A stretch of 64,000 bases of DNA from Rugalucina vietnamica (GCA_964017185.1 OZ024877.1:8960201-9024200), one strand, 5' to 3'; counted from the first letter of the stretch, positions 33,256 to 45,056 are shown. Translations and numbers: made by a program. Notes: generated by a model not told the origin, from the letters alone.

Positions 33256-34086
33256 ATTCTACGTATACCCTGTACTGGTTAATCTGCCTAGTCAATGCTT
33301 ACCCATTAATAGTAATCTCGGTTTAAAAAATATCGGGAAAAAATGTAATGAATACCTCCTTACACCCCACTTTTACATGATAAAATTGGGGGTACACAGG
33401 GATATACATTTTTGAGGTTAAAATGAGCATTCTCTTGCTGTTCAGCATATAATACATTATTTGCCGTATCTCTCTAGTCTGTCGTAAGCTCTCATAAAAT
33501 AATAAAAATGGATAGAAAAAATAATAGATGTTTCTATTTTACCTTATGTTATCAAACAATCTCAAGTTACAATACATTTTTTTCTGACGAGAATACAGAT
33601 GGATTTGTCATCTTCAATGAAAATCCCATTAGCATTATAATGAAATCTGAAACACGCAGAAAAGAAACCTGTCGTCCATTTTAGCGTCCAGATTCATCTC
33701 AAAATGGTCGTGTTGCAGGTTCTTTGAATGTGTAAACTGAGGATGTTATACATTCAATTTACATACAACACCGATTAATTCAAACTGTGTAGATGAGTTA
33801 ACTGCTAAGGCGAAGGCTTCAAATAATATTGTAACTCTCAAAGCAATGGCAGTATGACAACCTTAATGCACTATGCTTCAAGTTTCGCATATAGCGCCAT
33901 AGAAGCGCCTTGAGGGCGGAAATTCCATTACGTGACGAAATCTCTGACAGACACGCACTTGTATTAGGAGTACATTTTAAATGCCATAGCATCCTAAGGT
34001 TGGATGAAAGTCTCATACAATGGAGGCATATATATTCTATGAACTCATTTCCTTGATTTGTATTCACGTTGTTCGGTATCATTTAA

Positions 34087-34320
34087 GCCGCGACGCGAGA
34101 AAACCGGTCTTCGGGGTTTCCGACCAGTCTGACACAAACCGGTCTGTGCAGTCACAGAAGATGGCTAGAAGCTTAAAATTTCAAGTACATGTATAAGTAG
34201 AGGAGGAATTGTACTATCCGTGAAGCAAAAACAAAGGCGAAGATCAGCTGTGCATTTACTGCACAGCTGATCGGCGCCTTTGTTTTTGCAAAGGCAAAAA
34301 TCCGGTTTTCTCATGACGCG
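34087..34320. mobile_element. Foldback transposon with 9-bp target-site duplication
   Basis: Flanked by ATCATTTAA at 34078-34086 and 34321-34329; the empty site is present once at 9.77 kb. The ends share GAGAAAACCGG within a 19-nt imperfect inverted repeat starting CGCG. The interior has a long, nearly perfect hairpin (GCAAAAACAAAGGCG arm, GATCAGCTGTGCA arm, loop TTTAC; about 34226-34290). It has no coding frame. A 9-bp duplication is typical of Mutator-like transposases. Confidence 0.85.
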
Positions 34321-34447
34321 ATCATTTAAGGTCGTCGAAATGTTAAATCAGAAACATCTACATTTGGCTGTATGCAAAGGGGTCTTGGTTGAACGATCAG
34401 GTATTCCAAAGAAAAAAACAAAGCCCCTGTACAGATGAACTATCAAA

Positions 34448-34726
34448 CATTACGAAAACTTGCCCATGCAAAAAACAGAGATTTTTTTAGCTTTAAAAAT
34501 TGAAAATTTTCAGCTGAAAAATTTTGATAGTTTTCTTATTTTTGCTTAAAACATAGGTTGTTGGTACACGTTAGAACCGCCTCGCCGAGGCGGTTCTAAC
34601 GAGTACCCACAATCTATGTTTTGGAGCAAAAATAAGAAAAATAGGTATACCCCTGCAAACCCCAGTTTTACTATATAAATGTGGGGTTCAAGGGGGTATA
34701 CATTGCACGGACATGTTTTCCTGATG
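34448..34726 (+). mobile_element. Palindromic element, copy 1
   Basis: A ~280-bp element starting CATTACGAAAACTTGCCCAT and ending ACATGTTTTCCTGATG. Its centre is a GC-rich palindrome with 15-bp arms (GTTAGAACCGCCTCG, one-base loop; 34570-34600), flanked by inverted TTGTGGGTAC/ACATAG/TTATTTTTGC blocks. It is flanked by AAA on both sides; comparison with 9.9 kb shows the empty site. The right half also has a GGGGTATAC...GTGGGG sub-hairpin (34650-34700). No coding frame. Confidence 0.85.
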
Positions 34727-35499
34727 AAAGCATACTCTGGAATAAAAATAAAACTCTTATCCAGGACGGCTCTGTTACGGCTCTAATTGTTTTATGTTTG
34801 GTGTTATTTTTTGTGTTGTTTGCACCTTATGTTCGTTTTCATATTTTTAGTTAAGTTTGGTCAACTGAGTGGTCGCCTATTGGAAAATAGCTGCTCACCC
34901 GGCTTACGATATGTTTATAAGTACCTCAGTGTTGATTTAGTTCTTTTTCCAGCTTTTTCGGTTTTATGCGTGGGAATTTATATCTGATCGCGCCATTTCT
35001 TGATCATTGCCTACTTTCAATTTTATCCACCGGCTTGCCAAATGATTGACGCAATGTGTCTCCACCGGACACATGTGATTGGGACGTCAATAGGCTGAGA
35101 CTTGCATAAGACAGATTTTAGTGACAGTAACTCCAGGAAAAAGTCAGTATTCCATTCGCTTCACATCGCTGCATATCACTTTGATTATTTCGAACTGCCA
35201 AGATTTTAAGAAAGTCTAGAATGATATTGATTTCATTAAATACACAAGTTAGCATTTAACTGTTGAGTATTCAAATATGTGAAGACTATATAATGCCTTT
35301 GCTGTAGAAATTTCTTTGCACTTCTTGTAATTGCGTTTGTATGGTTGGTTCCCTGTGCAATCTGACACAGTGACTGGCTAGAAAATAGGAAATTATCTGA
35401 AACCGAACCCAAAGAGCCGTGAAAACTGTGAATTTAGACATCTCAACACTTTAAGCGCAACAAGAATAATCGTGCATTGTCCAATGACATAAAAAAAGA

Positions 35500-35645
35500 A
35501 TACTTGTTGTAGGAAATGTCCGTAGACGTCCCAAGAGTATTTATGTTTGCCATTCTCAATTTGATTTGCAATGATAAGAACACCCGTGTCGTTGATCCCG
35601 GCGATAGAGCCATTCATTTACATCAGGCGAAATAAAAATGTATTG
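35500..35645 (-). repeat. Dispersed repeat (pair with 14090-14245)
   Basis: See 14090. A preceding stretch, 35350-35440, also resembles 24395-24540 (ACAATCTGATACAG / GCAATCTGACACAG and CTGAAACCGAAC), so these segments probably belong to one mosaic repeat. Confidence 0.5.
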
Positions 35646-36109
35646 TTACATCACCAGATCAACATTATTGAGACAAGCGTATACGTTATTGGTTTGTCGT
35701 GTTTGGTAAAGAACGCTTTAATATGCTTTATCTAGAAGTGGAAGTTACTTTTATTTACAACTTATATGGTGTCAAATCCAAACAATCGACGTCTTCTCTC
35801 ATATTCGTAATATGTCAAAATATTTGTACAGATGTTTAGCACTATTTGGTATTCTATCGGTCTGATGTCGAACAATTCATGTAAAATACTACGAGAATAT
35901 ATTTATGTTAGCTTGCCTGAGACGTAAGACTGAAGCGGTGAGCATATCCTAACATTCCCATGCTGTCCGCCGTCCGCCCATTATCACTCGAATGTCAGCA
36001 CTTTTGAAATGTTTCATCCGAGTTAGAAACTGACTGCTCTTTCTGGATATTTTCCAGTAGGACTTCGTCGCGTTTCTGTTTTATTTTAACCGTAGAATGA
36101 TCCCTTTCA

Positions 36110-36425
36110 GTTAGACTACATTAGAGTACATGTACAATGATTACTGTCGGTGCTGATTCAGCACACAATGCATGACATGCTCCTGCAAAAGAAAACGCAT
36201 CATTTCAAACACAGACACCTTTACATCATCTAAATTATTTTTGGACCCAAATTGTCGAAATTAAATGACTTTATAAAAAGTCTGGTTCCTAATATGATGC
36301 ACAAATTCAAATTGTAGTGCTAGGATTATCACAGCATGCATGTTTTATGGCTTTGTAAGATCATCAGGTTGTCTGAGGAAAATGATTAGATGGATTTTTT
36401 CTGTATATGTATTGCAAAACAGGAT
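36110..36425 (+). repeat. Dispersed ~300-bp repeat, copy 4
   Basis: Same family as 14760-15055 and 17235-17550 (blocks GATTCAGCACACAATGC, CATCATTTCAAACACAGAC, TTATCACAGCATGCATG, GGTTGTCTGAGG). Confidence 0.65.
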
Positions 36426-37353
36426 ATAGATTTCATACGAACAGCACAATGAACGCTTTGCTTAGTGTTACTCCTATAATTGTCGAATCTGCAAGACTGA
36501 GCCTGCTCAACATTCAACAGCAGGCATGTCCTTCAATACTTTTCAAATTAGACAGTAAATCATTTCAAACTTGCTCATTTTAAGGTCAAATTGACCACCT
36601 AGTTCGTAAATTGACCACACTGTTATTCTAGTGGTTTTTCTTCGAGTCAATGCGAGTTATGTATATAAATTCAATGCATCTTGCATGAGGTAGTATTTGT
36701 ATTGTTGGGGTTACCAAAAATTAGTAATAAATACATCAGATATTGCTAAACTATGTGACTGAATGGCTAATGGACAAACGAAATTGAATTATGAGGACAC
36801 CGACGGCATTGATTTGGATTTGGTTGTGTCTAGAATGTATTTCCATTAATGTTGCCGTGCCCCCTAACAGAAAGCGACATCAAGTTGCATTTTGCCGGCT
36901 TTCTCTCACGATGAAAATTTACATTGTAATCCCCATTGATCAATACGACCACCGCAACTTCAAGTTGACCGCCGGTACAAAATCTAAGTGTTGAAAGGAA
37001 ACTTGAAATATTTTAAAAATATGTCTGAAATGCTAATTTAGTGTTCATTTAACTAACTGCAACGACCATTGGTTACAAAAAGCTTGCAAAGACACGATCA
37101 GGACATTTTAACCTGTGTTTGACCATATTCTACTTTCGTTTTCACTACCGATCAAACGGGCCGGAAAGAATTGCAGTAAAACGGTTTATTGTTTTTTCAA
37201 CTACCACTTCGGCTAGACATTCAACTGCAAAAATCTGATAGCCTGACATTCTTTGATTTTTATAATACGTTTTTGATCAAAAAACATCTTACCTTCCACA
37301 TCCACCAAGCTCGCGAAAACTAATAACAGGAAACGCTCAAAACGACCACCGGA

Positions 37354-38370
37354 TGAAGGCTGTCCGGAAAGTTTTGAGACTGTGTCTATAACTCAGTAAC
37401 TGCTGAAAGGAATCTATTGAAATTTTACCCAGGAGCATGGCAATATATCATAAGTTATTGCTGAGAATTTCAGAAGAATAGCTTAACTGAAACCTATTCA
37501 TTTAATCATTTTAGTATCGGCATGTCACTACTCTCGGAGCACTTTGACGTCAACAACGTCACGTCCCTTACAATTTTCAAGATTTTTCCTTCCGATCTGA
37601 TGCCTTTTAGAGTGCCTTCAAGTCTATTCGCACTAACATTTGATTGCAATTATGTTATATTTGATTTTTCTGAGAACAACAGTTTATTCTATTTTAAAGA
37701 CCATACGCCAGGTCTGATGTAGCCAGCTTCCAATTACTTTGCACCGATTTTAAGTTTGTTACGTTTCCCCTCAGACATTAAACTGTCTATTGCCCGTCCC
37801 CAAATTATCTGCATCTTTTCTAAAATCTTGCCCATAGCGAACAAATAATGACAAAACATATGCTTAATTTGATTTAGCCAACAGCAACAAATTTTGAGTA
37901 TGTTGCGGGCTAATTTCGGCATGTATACAGTGCTTGGTAGTAAGGCGCTGCTCCGTGCATTGCTTTAACGTTGCGTTTTTATCCAGCATTTCGATTGACA
38001 TGAACACTTCCGTAAGCTGTAGCAAGAATGTTAGCGATTGGAACACCTTGAAGTTTCTCAAACTATTTCAACAGATGATGTAGTGACATATTGCAAGTTG
38101 CTTCTGCTTTGAAGAGCCAGATTTTCTATTCGTGCTCATTTGGTTTGTTCACTCAAGTATTTTGAAAACGTCAAATTCAAAGTGCTCCGAGAAGCACTAC
38201 ATTGGTTGCCTTGGAGACGTATATCTCCAACAATATTCATTTTTCGACTCTATTTTTTTCCACACTTCCTCACGAAACATTTATCTGTTCATCGGTATGT
38301 ATTTTATTGTAAAGCATGTAAATGACTTTGAGATACAGACACAGTCACAAAACTTTCCGGACAACCCTCG
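37354..38370. mobile_element. Element with mariner-like inverted ends
   Basis: TGTCCGGAAAGTTTT at 37361-37375 and its exact complement at 38349-38363, both extended by a GACTGTGTCT/AGACACAGTC stretch. Ends of this type (GGTTGTCCGGAAAGTTTTG) resemble mariner-family terminal repeats, and the length (~1.0 kb) is close to mariner. I see no DDD/E transposase motifs in the interior frames, so it is decayed or non-autonomous. Confidence 0.6.
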
Positions 38371-38429
38371 TATATCAACTTTTTTTACGTACACCGGCGG
38401 TGGTCAATTTGCACTTTACCGGGCGTGTT

Positions 38430-38605
38430 AATGCACTATGCTTCAAAGTTTGAATATGGCGCCATACATTAAGAAATGTGTTAGCGGAAGTTCCATTGGG
38501 TGATGACATAGAAGTACAATTTGTATATCATGTTGTACGGTACGGGTAAACGTGTAAACGTCCCATAGAATGGAAGCAATAACCCGGCATTACAATTATA
38601 GCTGT
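38430..38605 (+). repeat. Divergent copy of the 9.5/33.8-kb repeat
   Basis: Contains AATGCACTATGCTTCAAAG, TGGCGCCATA, GCGGAAGTTCCATT and GTCCCATAGAATGGA, in the same order as 9550-9710. Shorter and more diverged. Confidence 0.6.
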
Positions 38606-39231
38606 TGACTTAGACGTAAAATAAACAAACAAACAAACAAACAAAGGCACTTATAAAGCATGCATTAACAACCGTTTATACGGCGGTTCACTTTGTGTCG
38701 GTGCTATGATGGCAAACCATTTAAATTCACTTGGATTGCGTTTTAGTTTATATAAGTACTGATTTATTGCAAAATGAATTATAAGCACGTTCTTTTCGTT
38801 CACATTCTAGTTTTGAACAGCTAAACGTACGTACATGTAACAACAAGAAAACAAAACGGCTAACCAGTGACAAGCAATCTTTGCCACTTTTTTAAACCTA
38901 TTTTTGGGCGGCATAAAGTAAACCTAATTCAAGTTTTCAACCTTCATGATCATGTTGTATTTGTTCAGACAATTTTATGATTCTAGGGTTCTTGCTAACA
39001 GCGTTAAGCAAAATAAATATAAAGTTTAGGTTGTAATTATAGTTCCTAGGTTTGCATTTTAACAAAACAATTACAGTCTAGTCGCGGAAAAAGCATGTCT
39101 TCTTGATTTCTGGCCGGCCAGCCTTTGATTTCAGAGACTTAAAACGTGATTTGAAGCGTTACAGCATAATCCTATACGAAAAAAAGAACAACCCTATGGG
39201 CGGTTTGCTTTTATGGCGTCACATTACGAAA

Positions 39232-39497
39232 ACTTGCCCATGCAATAAACAGTCTGATTTTTGAGCTTTAAAAATTGAGAATTTTAAACTGAAAATTTTT
39301 GATATTTTTCTTATTTTTGCTCAAAATATAGATTGTGGGTACACGTTAGAACCGCCTCGGCGAGGCGGTTCTAACGAGTACCCACAATCTATGTTTTGAG
39401 CAAAACTAAGAAAAATAGAAACAATTTTCTACCGAAAAATTTCACTTTTTACAACTTCAAAAATCTCTATATATTACATGGGCAAGTTTCCGTAATG
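39232..39497 (+). mobile_element. Palindromic element, copy 2 (with matching outer ends)
   Basis: Starts CATTACGAAAACTTGCCC and ends GGGCAAGTTTCCGTAATG, so in this copy the two outer ends are true inverted repeats. The central palindrome is at 39345-39375. The right arm lacks the GGGGTATAC sub-hairpin and differs from copies 1, 3 and 4. Near-identical 30-bp flanks (CCTATGGGCGGTTTG...ATGRCGTCA) lie on both sides (about 39191-39231 and 39499-39532). Confidence 0.85.
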
Positions 39498-39579
39498 ACC
39501 CCTATGGGCGGTTTGTTTTTATGACGTCAAGGTGAACGTTTGTCACCGACAAGACAGATATATATATATATATATACCA

Positions 39580-39655
39580 GCCGGATATTGAACCCACAAC
39601 CTCTTGATTGCTAAGCGAATACGAAACCTAATACACTGTCGCGGTTGTATGATGA
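39580..39655 (-). repeat. tRNA-like fragment
   Basis: On the minus strand a B-box-like GTGGGTTCAATATCC follows a decayed anticodon arm. No A box at the right distance. A relic of a tRNA-derived SINE is the best guess. Confidence 0.4.
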
Positions 39656-40019
39656 TTTTATGGAACAATATGGGAGTAGGGACCTTTGCTTAAGGGAAAC
39701 TACTGCCTAATTACTTGTTAGTACAATCTTCCAAAACAAAGCCATTAAATAAGCGTTAAATTCCAGTTAACCACCTGAAACAATGGGAAAATGCCATTAT
39801 TGCTACATAATTGAACTTATTGTAAGTAAATGAACATGCCCTTGTAACATTGGTGAGATCACAGCCTTGAAAAGTATAAAAATGAGAGGTATAAATATGT
39901 ATATTGGCCCGATTCGGGAGCAGACCTACTCCTGGTTTCCATGTTTACCAGATCGCAAATTTTTAGTTTAATTTCCCATTTCTTGCATCAAATAACATTG
40001 TATCAGCTTTCTCCGATTC

Positions 40020-40365
40020 TAATGCATAGGCGACCTACATTAACCTTGCCGTAGAACAGTTCAAGATCATACAAAGGTCATGTGTATATTTACTTTGTTC
40101 CGTTTGCAACCATAATGCCACTTGCCAAGTTTCAAGATGATATGACTTTGAGTTCTGGAGAAGAACATTTTATAAGATTTGACCATATATGGGGTATGGT
40201 GGTCATGTGATCTGTACCATTAACATTAATTTTGTTCACCCTTCTCACTAAAGCTCAACATGGAATTTGGCTTCAATTTGTCGTATCAATCGGTTTCAGA
40301 GTAATCGAAACTTGAAAATGGTAGACGGACGGACGACGGGAACGAACGATGGACGGACGACCGGA
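40020..40365 (+). repeat. Repeat ending in GGACGGACGAC tandem
   Basis: Ends with imperfect GGACGGACGAC/GAACGAACGATGG units (40325-40370). Dispersed repeats ending in such GACGGACG runs are very common in mollusc and other invertebrate genomes. No coding capacity. Confidence 0.5.
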
Positions 40366-41419
40366 CAATTGGTTTACTTTTATCTCACCACAAATGTTTT
40401 ACATATCGAACAATATCGGATTGCGATTGAATCTGACGCGTTTTTTTTTCTCAGTTATATATACATGTACTTATTCGCAAAAGAAACGCGAAAATAAATA
40501 ATACAATTGTTTTGTGTTTCTATATCACCAATTTGTATTTAAGTGATATAAATATCGATAGTCCTGTTAAGTCTCTTTTATACAATCTGAAAATCATGAC
40601 GTTAAGACTTACGCTTGTCGCGTCGCCGCGAAAAAATAAGTTATCCCACCTTTCCATAGCCAGAGGGTTAAGTTACCTCTAATAAACTTGCAAAACGGTC
40701 CCGAACTGATACCAATATTCGAAAGTGACAGGTAAAAGAAAATCAAATCAGAAAACTTTATGCCTTTTTCGACGCTTTTTCTTGTACGTGACGTCGTTTT
40801 TACTTTTTTACGTAAATTGCCATTTTCTATCAAGTGAATAGACGTACTCGAAATCTTTCAGAGCCATAAGATAGCTGTTGTCACACTGAACAGACATCTA
40901 CAGAATCGCAATGCGAAATACCATAGTGTGTCTGTAGTAGACAATGACGATCTCAAACCAATATGCTTACGTCAAGAGAAAAACGCGACCCTTGGGAGCG
41001 TTGGCAAGCGGTGTTTTCCAAATCTTTTTGTACGATTTCTTTAGCTTAGACACTTGGCTTCTACTTAATGTCATCTGTTTTTAAATCGCATTAATCGTGA
41101 ATGTTTTAGATGCAATTTTGTAATGCACGTGCTCGTTCGCTAACGTCATTGCAACGTCCTAATGAAGCATGCTAAAAAGTCTAATTTTGGTTGATTATTG
41201 TTTACTGAAAGTACGCATAAGTTATATCACTGAAAAGTCCATCAGAATGATTCTTTTCAAGAAAATGGGGTTTTAATATTTTGGCGTTTCTTTTGCGGAT
41301 ACGTATACAATGCCAGAACGCCTCAGTGCATTGTAATGGAAGTATTATAATCTACAAAACACAGTCACGTTTTATTATCTGTGGTAGCCTTAGTAACTTG
41401 TTTAGCTCTGAATAAACGT

Positions 41420-42504
41420 TCACACCATGCGACAACAATTATTCTTCACAAAACGTTTCCTTTTGGAATTTCGATAATTTATACACATATCCACATCTTT
41501 GTCTACCAGCCTTATTTGAAGTTCACATTTGTTATCGTGATCGTCAGAACATTTCTCTGAATCGGCGTTATCCTTTGACACATTCTCTTCAATTATATTA
41601 GCATACATCGGGAAAAACTCATTCCGTTTCCGTCTCCCAGAAGGCGAACAAGGTGAAGAGGATTCTGGTGTTATTGTGCCAGCTGTGTTCCAATTCCTTT
41701 CTTTCGGTTTCGCGTCTTTGTCACCAGTTAGTGTGTGGCTTTGTCCTTGCTGGAGGGTGTTTGTATAACGGTATTTGTCCTTGACATGCCGCTGTTGGTG
41801 ACTGGACACTAGGGAGCCACTTCGTGCCTGGCCAGTCAACATGTATCTGAGAGCGTTCCTGAACTTTGAGGAAACGAAGTTATATATGATTGGGTTGATC
41901 GCATGATTGAGGTAAAACATTATGCGGCACGCATACAAGATGTCGAAATAAGTTTCGAATCCCAGCTTTTCAAGGTCCCTGCCAAAGGTTGTCCAGATAC
42001 CGAACACGCGATATGGCAAATGACATATGAAGAAAAGTAACACAATGCTAGTCAATATGTTAATTACCTGGCGCCTCAAGCGTTTCTTATCCCTGTATTG
42101 GTTGGTCTTTCCGAGACGCGTGGTCTCTTGTCGAGCTTTATGTAAGACGTAACACACAATACAATAGAGAAAAAGGAGGGCAGAGGAAGGCAGGACAAAG
42201 AACACAACCGTCAGCAGGACAATGTATGCTTTATGCCAAGGTTCAGATATATATGTCTTGCATGCCTTGAAGGGCGTGCCGTCCTTGTAGAAGGAATTCT
42301 TGTAAACTGGCAATGAAATCCAAGGCAAGCTGGCTACAGCCGAGATAATCCAAATTACAGCGACGACTTTCCACACCTTCTTGTAATTTTCGTTCACACC
42401 TTTTAGTGGGTGACACACCACTCGGTATCTCTCGATGCTGATCGCTAGGATGGTGAGGATTGAACCATGGGCCACTGTGTGCTCCAGATATGGGACTAGC
42501 TTAC
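41420..42504 (-). CDS. Neuropeptide-type class A GPCR, exon 2 (TM3 to C-terminus)
   Basis: Last coding exon of a rhodopsin-family receptor, acting at the plasma membrane through G proteins. The acceptor is ATCTTTTCAG just upstream of 42504, and phase matches exon 1 exactly: the split codon is TGT, the TM3 cysteine. Numbered in the joined 464-residue protein: TM3 with ERY at 128-130 and CHPLK; TM4 around 147-168; ECL2 cysteine 185, the likely disulphide partner; TM5 about 196-222; basic ICL3; TM6 with CHLPYR at 264-269; TM7 with NPIIY at 307-311. A long Ser-rich basic tail ends in KNNCCRMV, a possible palmitoylation site. It is closest in feel to growth-hormone-secretagogue/neuromedin-U-like receptors of lophotrochozoans. 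The ligand is unknown. Confidence 0.93.
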
Positions 42505-42589
42505 CTGAAAAGATAACGTACAGTTTACTACTTCATATACTAGTATTTAACCCAATAATGACAAATGGACTGTCCCATTCCTATCAATT

Positions 42590-42745
42590 GGATGAGTCCA
42601 TTTTCACTTAAGGACATCAGGAGTTTTTGTCGAAGTTCAATAATTTAAAATTTATTTCGATTAAATTCCTCTTAGAAAGCAGAATAGCCCCGGATGGAAC
42701 GCCACATTTTGCCTATGTCCAATAAAAAGGACACAATGCTTATAC
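42590..42745 (-). repeat. Dispersed repeat (pair with 60500-60690)
   Basis: On the minus strand it matches 60560-60690: CATAGGCAAA, GGGGCTATTCTG and CTCCTGATGTCC appear in the same order. A short further piece (ACCTATGTCCCAGAAAGAGG) lies at 54246-54265. Family unknown. Confidence 0.6.
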
Positions 42746-42959
42746 GACTTAAAATGCTATCTTAATACAAGAAAACACATCGTGTATGCCATTTACAAAT
42801 CCCTTAATGGGCATTCCTCATGAAAATTGTGACGCTATTCGTGTATCAAGTTCTAATAAGGTAATCATTTTCTACAGAAGGTTTTAGTTAATGGTCTTGG
42901 TTAATTAGTGTTCTATTAACATAATTACGAAGATGAAACTGTGCTTAAACAAATGTCAG

Positions 42960-43004
<45 letters not shown>
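42960..43004 (+). repeat. Poly-A tract, 45 bp
   Basis: An uninterrupted run of 45 A. No retroposon body is recognisable on its 5' side, so it could be a retroposon tail, an expanded mononucleotide repeat or a length error in assembly. Confidence 0.95.
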
Positions 43005-43005
<1 letters not shown>

Positions 43006-43342
43006 GATATAAAACTAAGAGTAAAAATCATCACTGATAAAACTAGAGACTTTTACATGTATATCATCCGTGTCAGCCCGGACTGACGTCATATTTGAAG
43101 AGGATTTCACTGCAAAATCAATCCGGTATCAATATTTTTTTAATTTTACGACACACCCTACAATACGTAATAACAGTATAACAAGGTTAATCTATTGATG
43201 CGCAGTTTTTTTCTGTCTTAACGGAATCATAGCAACTTCAAAATTACGTATGCGTTATTAAAAATTAGATACAAACAAGTAGAGCTATTCTATTGACACG
43301 AAACAATGCGTTTATGCATCAGAAGAAACACACCAAACAATC

Positions 43343-43625
43343 CATTACGAAAACATGCCCATATGATATACAGTAATTTTTTTCAGGTCAAAAATCAATA
43401 ATTTTCAGAGGAAAATTTTTGATATTTTTCTTATTTTTGCTCCAAAACATAGATTGCGGGTACTCGTGAGAACCGCATCGCCGAGGCGGTTCTTACGAGT
43501 ACACACAATCTATGTTTTGGAGCAAAAATAAGAAAAAAAATAGGTATACCCCTGCATACCCCAGTTTTACTTTATAAAAGTGGGGTTTAAGGGGGTATTC
43601 ATTGCATGGACATGTTTTTCTGATG
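43343..43625 (+). mobile_element. Palindromic element, copy 3
   Basis: Starts CATTACGAAAACATGCCC and ends ACATGTTTTTCTGATG. The centre at 43466-43496 has two substitutions in the left arm (GTGAGAACCGCATCG) and one in the right arm (TCTTAC), so GAG/CTT remain partly paired. It lies in the GPCR intron. Confidence 0.85.
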
Positions 43626-43939
43626 AAAAAAGGCAACCCGTCAATAGGGCGAATCGGAACATTCAGAACATTTGCTTTAGAGCAGGCATTTATAACAGCA
43701 TTGGAATCTACAATGCATGAGGAAAAAAGAGGTGGTAAAATCAGAATCGACCACGAAAAGAAATAAAATTTAAAGACAGACTGAGGCAAAGTACTTATAA
43801 TATCAGAACAAAACATCCCCTGTTAACAAATTGATAAAAGAGATGATAAAATAATATATTCAAATTATGTACTCTGCACATAAGTTTATTTAGCCATGCG
43901 TCTATATTTATTGAGAGCTACTAAATAGACGGCTTTTTC

Positions 43940-44220
43940 GACTGACTTTTTTTAACTTTATGTTACACGCCACGAAGAGTCCGTAATTCTAAGACAATTA
44001 CGTTTTGTTATAGGTTCATTGATCTTTTAATGTGTTTTGCTTTTTGAAGTTGTTCACAGCAACATTACCACCGCCACCTTCTCTCAGTAAAATTATTCAC
44101 AATTATGCAAATCTGGATGAGAACATTACTATACTTTGTCACAAACCAAACATGATACTGTGAGCAATACCGAAAAGCACTTTGAAAATTCTACTTGCAA
44201 ATGAGAGAATCATACTTTAG
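43940..44220 (+). repeat. Long repeat, copy 1 (pair with 49430-49690)
   Basis: Shares ACGCCACGAAGAGTCCGT-like, TTCATTGATCTTT, ACAGCAACATTA, TTATTCACAATTATGCAAAT and CACTTTGAAAATTC with 49430-49690 in the same order and orientation. The Naiad copy and a foldback lie between the two. Confidence 0.75.
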
Positions 44221-44404
44221 AAATAATTCATTTCTCCACTCATTGTTTCCGGATTTATAACTCTCCTTCAGTGTATAAAGTGTAACCTAGTACCTCTCCT
44301 TAATATCGACGGAACGTCACATGAAGCCAGTCGCCAGGCCAAGCACGAAAATAAAGCAAACCAATAAAAAGATGTCCATTTTCACAAGCATTTGTTATAG
44401 ATAA

Positions 44405-44575
44405 TCAAATGAATTTTGGTTGAAGTGCAGCGTTTTGAAATAATACCACACATTCAACTGAACTTTCATCATGACCTCACGTGCCGAAGGCGAGTGAAAA
44501 GGTCATGATGAAAGATCACTGAAAGTGTGGTTTTATTTACAAAACACTGCACTTCAACCAAAAATCAGCTGATTA
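44405..44575. repeat. Foldback element with ~65-bp arms
   Basis: The left arm has TTTTGGTTGAAGTGCAG, CACACATTCA and TTTCATCATGACCT. The right arm has AGGTCATGATGAAAG, AGTGTGG and CTGCACTTCAACCAAAA. The ends are exact complements over 17 nt; the middle is imperfect. Confidence 0.82.
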
Positions 44576-44634
44576 TCTGATTTATCTTTTGGTTGTATAA
44601 AATCCTAGTCAGCTTTCTGATACAAATGTGCAAA

Positions 44635-45011
44635 TACAAATAGTACTATTCATTATGGCAGGTTTTGTTGTGTCACAGCTTATTCCAAATTTAGATCACT
44701 GACTAAAGTACACATGCAGTAACCTTAAATCAACAGACACTGTCTAGACCAGCCTGGTACTCTATCACCATGTGCTTTGCAAGTGAGAAGACTGTAAGAT
44801 CCAGATCAGCTTGCTACAACTGTGTAATTGATCAGTGTTTTTGTCTTTCTGTAACTATATAAATAGTACTGTTCGTAAGACAAAGTTTGTTGTGACACAG
44901 CTCCAAACTTTGACTTTTGCAATGTTATTGGGTACAAGCCAGTGAAGCCACATCATGAAAAAAGGCGCCACTGTAAATGTTTGTGATCAGCAGTGCAAAA
45001 CCCTGCACTTG

Positions 45012-45056
<45 letters not shown>

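Larger units (their letters stand above)
33808..35022 (+). repeat. Old dispersed repeat with Naiad-like end, copy B, carrying two insertions
   Basis: Paralogue of 9480-10085. Insertion 1 is the foldback at 34087-34320, flanked by a 9-bp duplication. Insertion 2 is the palindromic element at 34448-34726, flanked by AAA. Its 3' end (about 34765-35022) is a divergent Naiad terminal repeat (TTTTAGTTAAGTTTGGTCAAC, AGCTGCTCACCCGGCTTACG). A third, poorer copy of the 5' part lies at 38430-38600. Confidence 0.82.
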
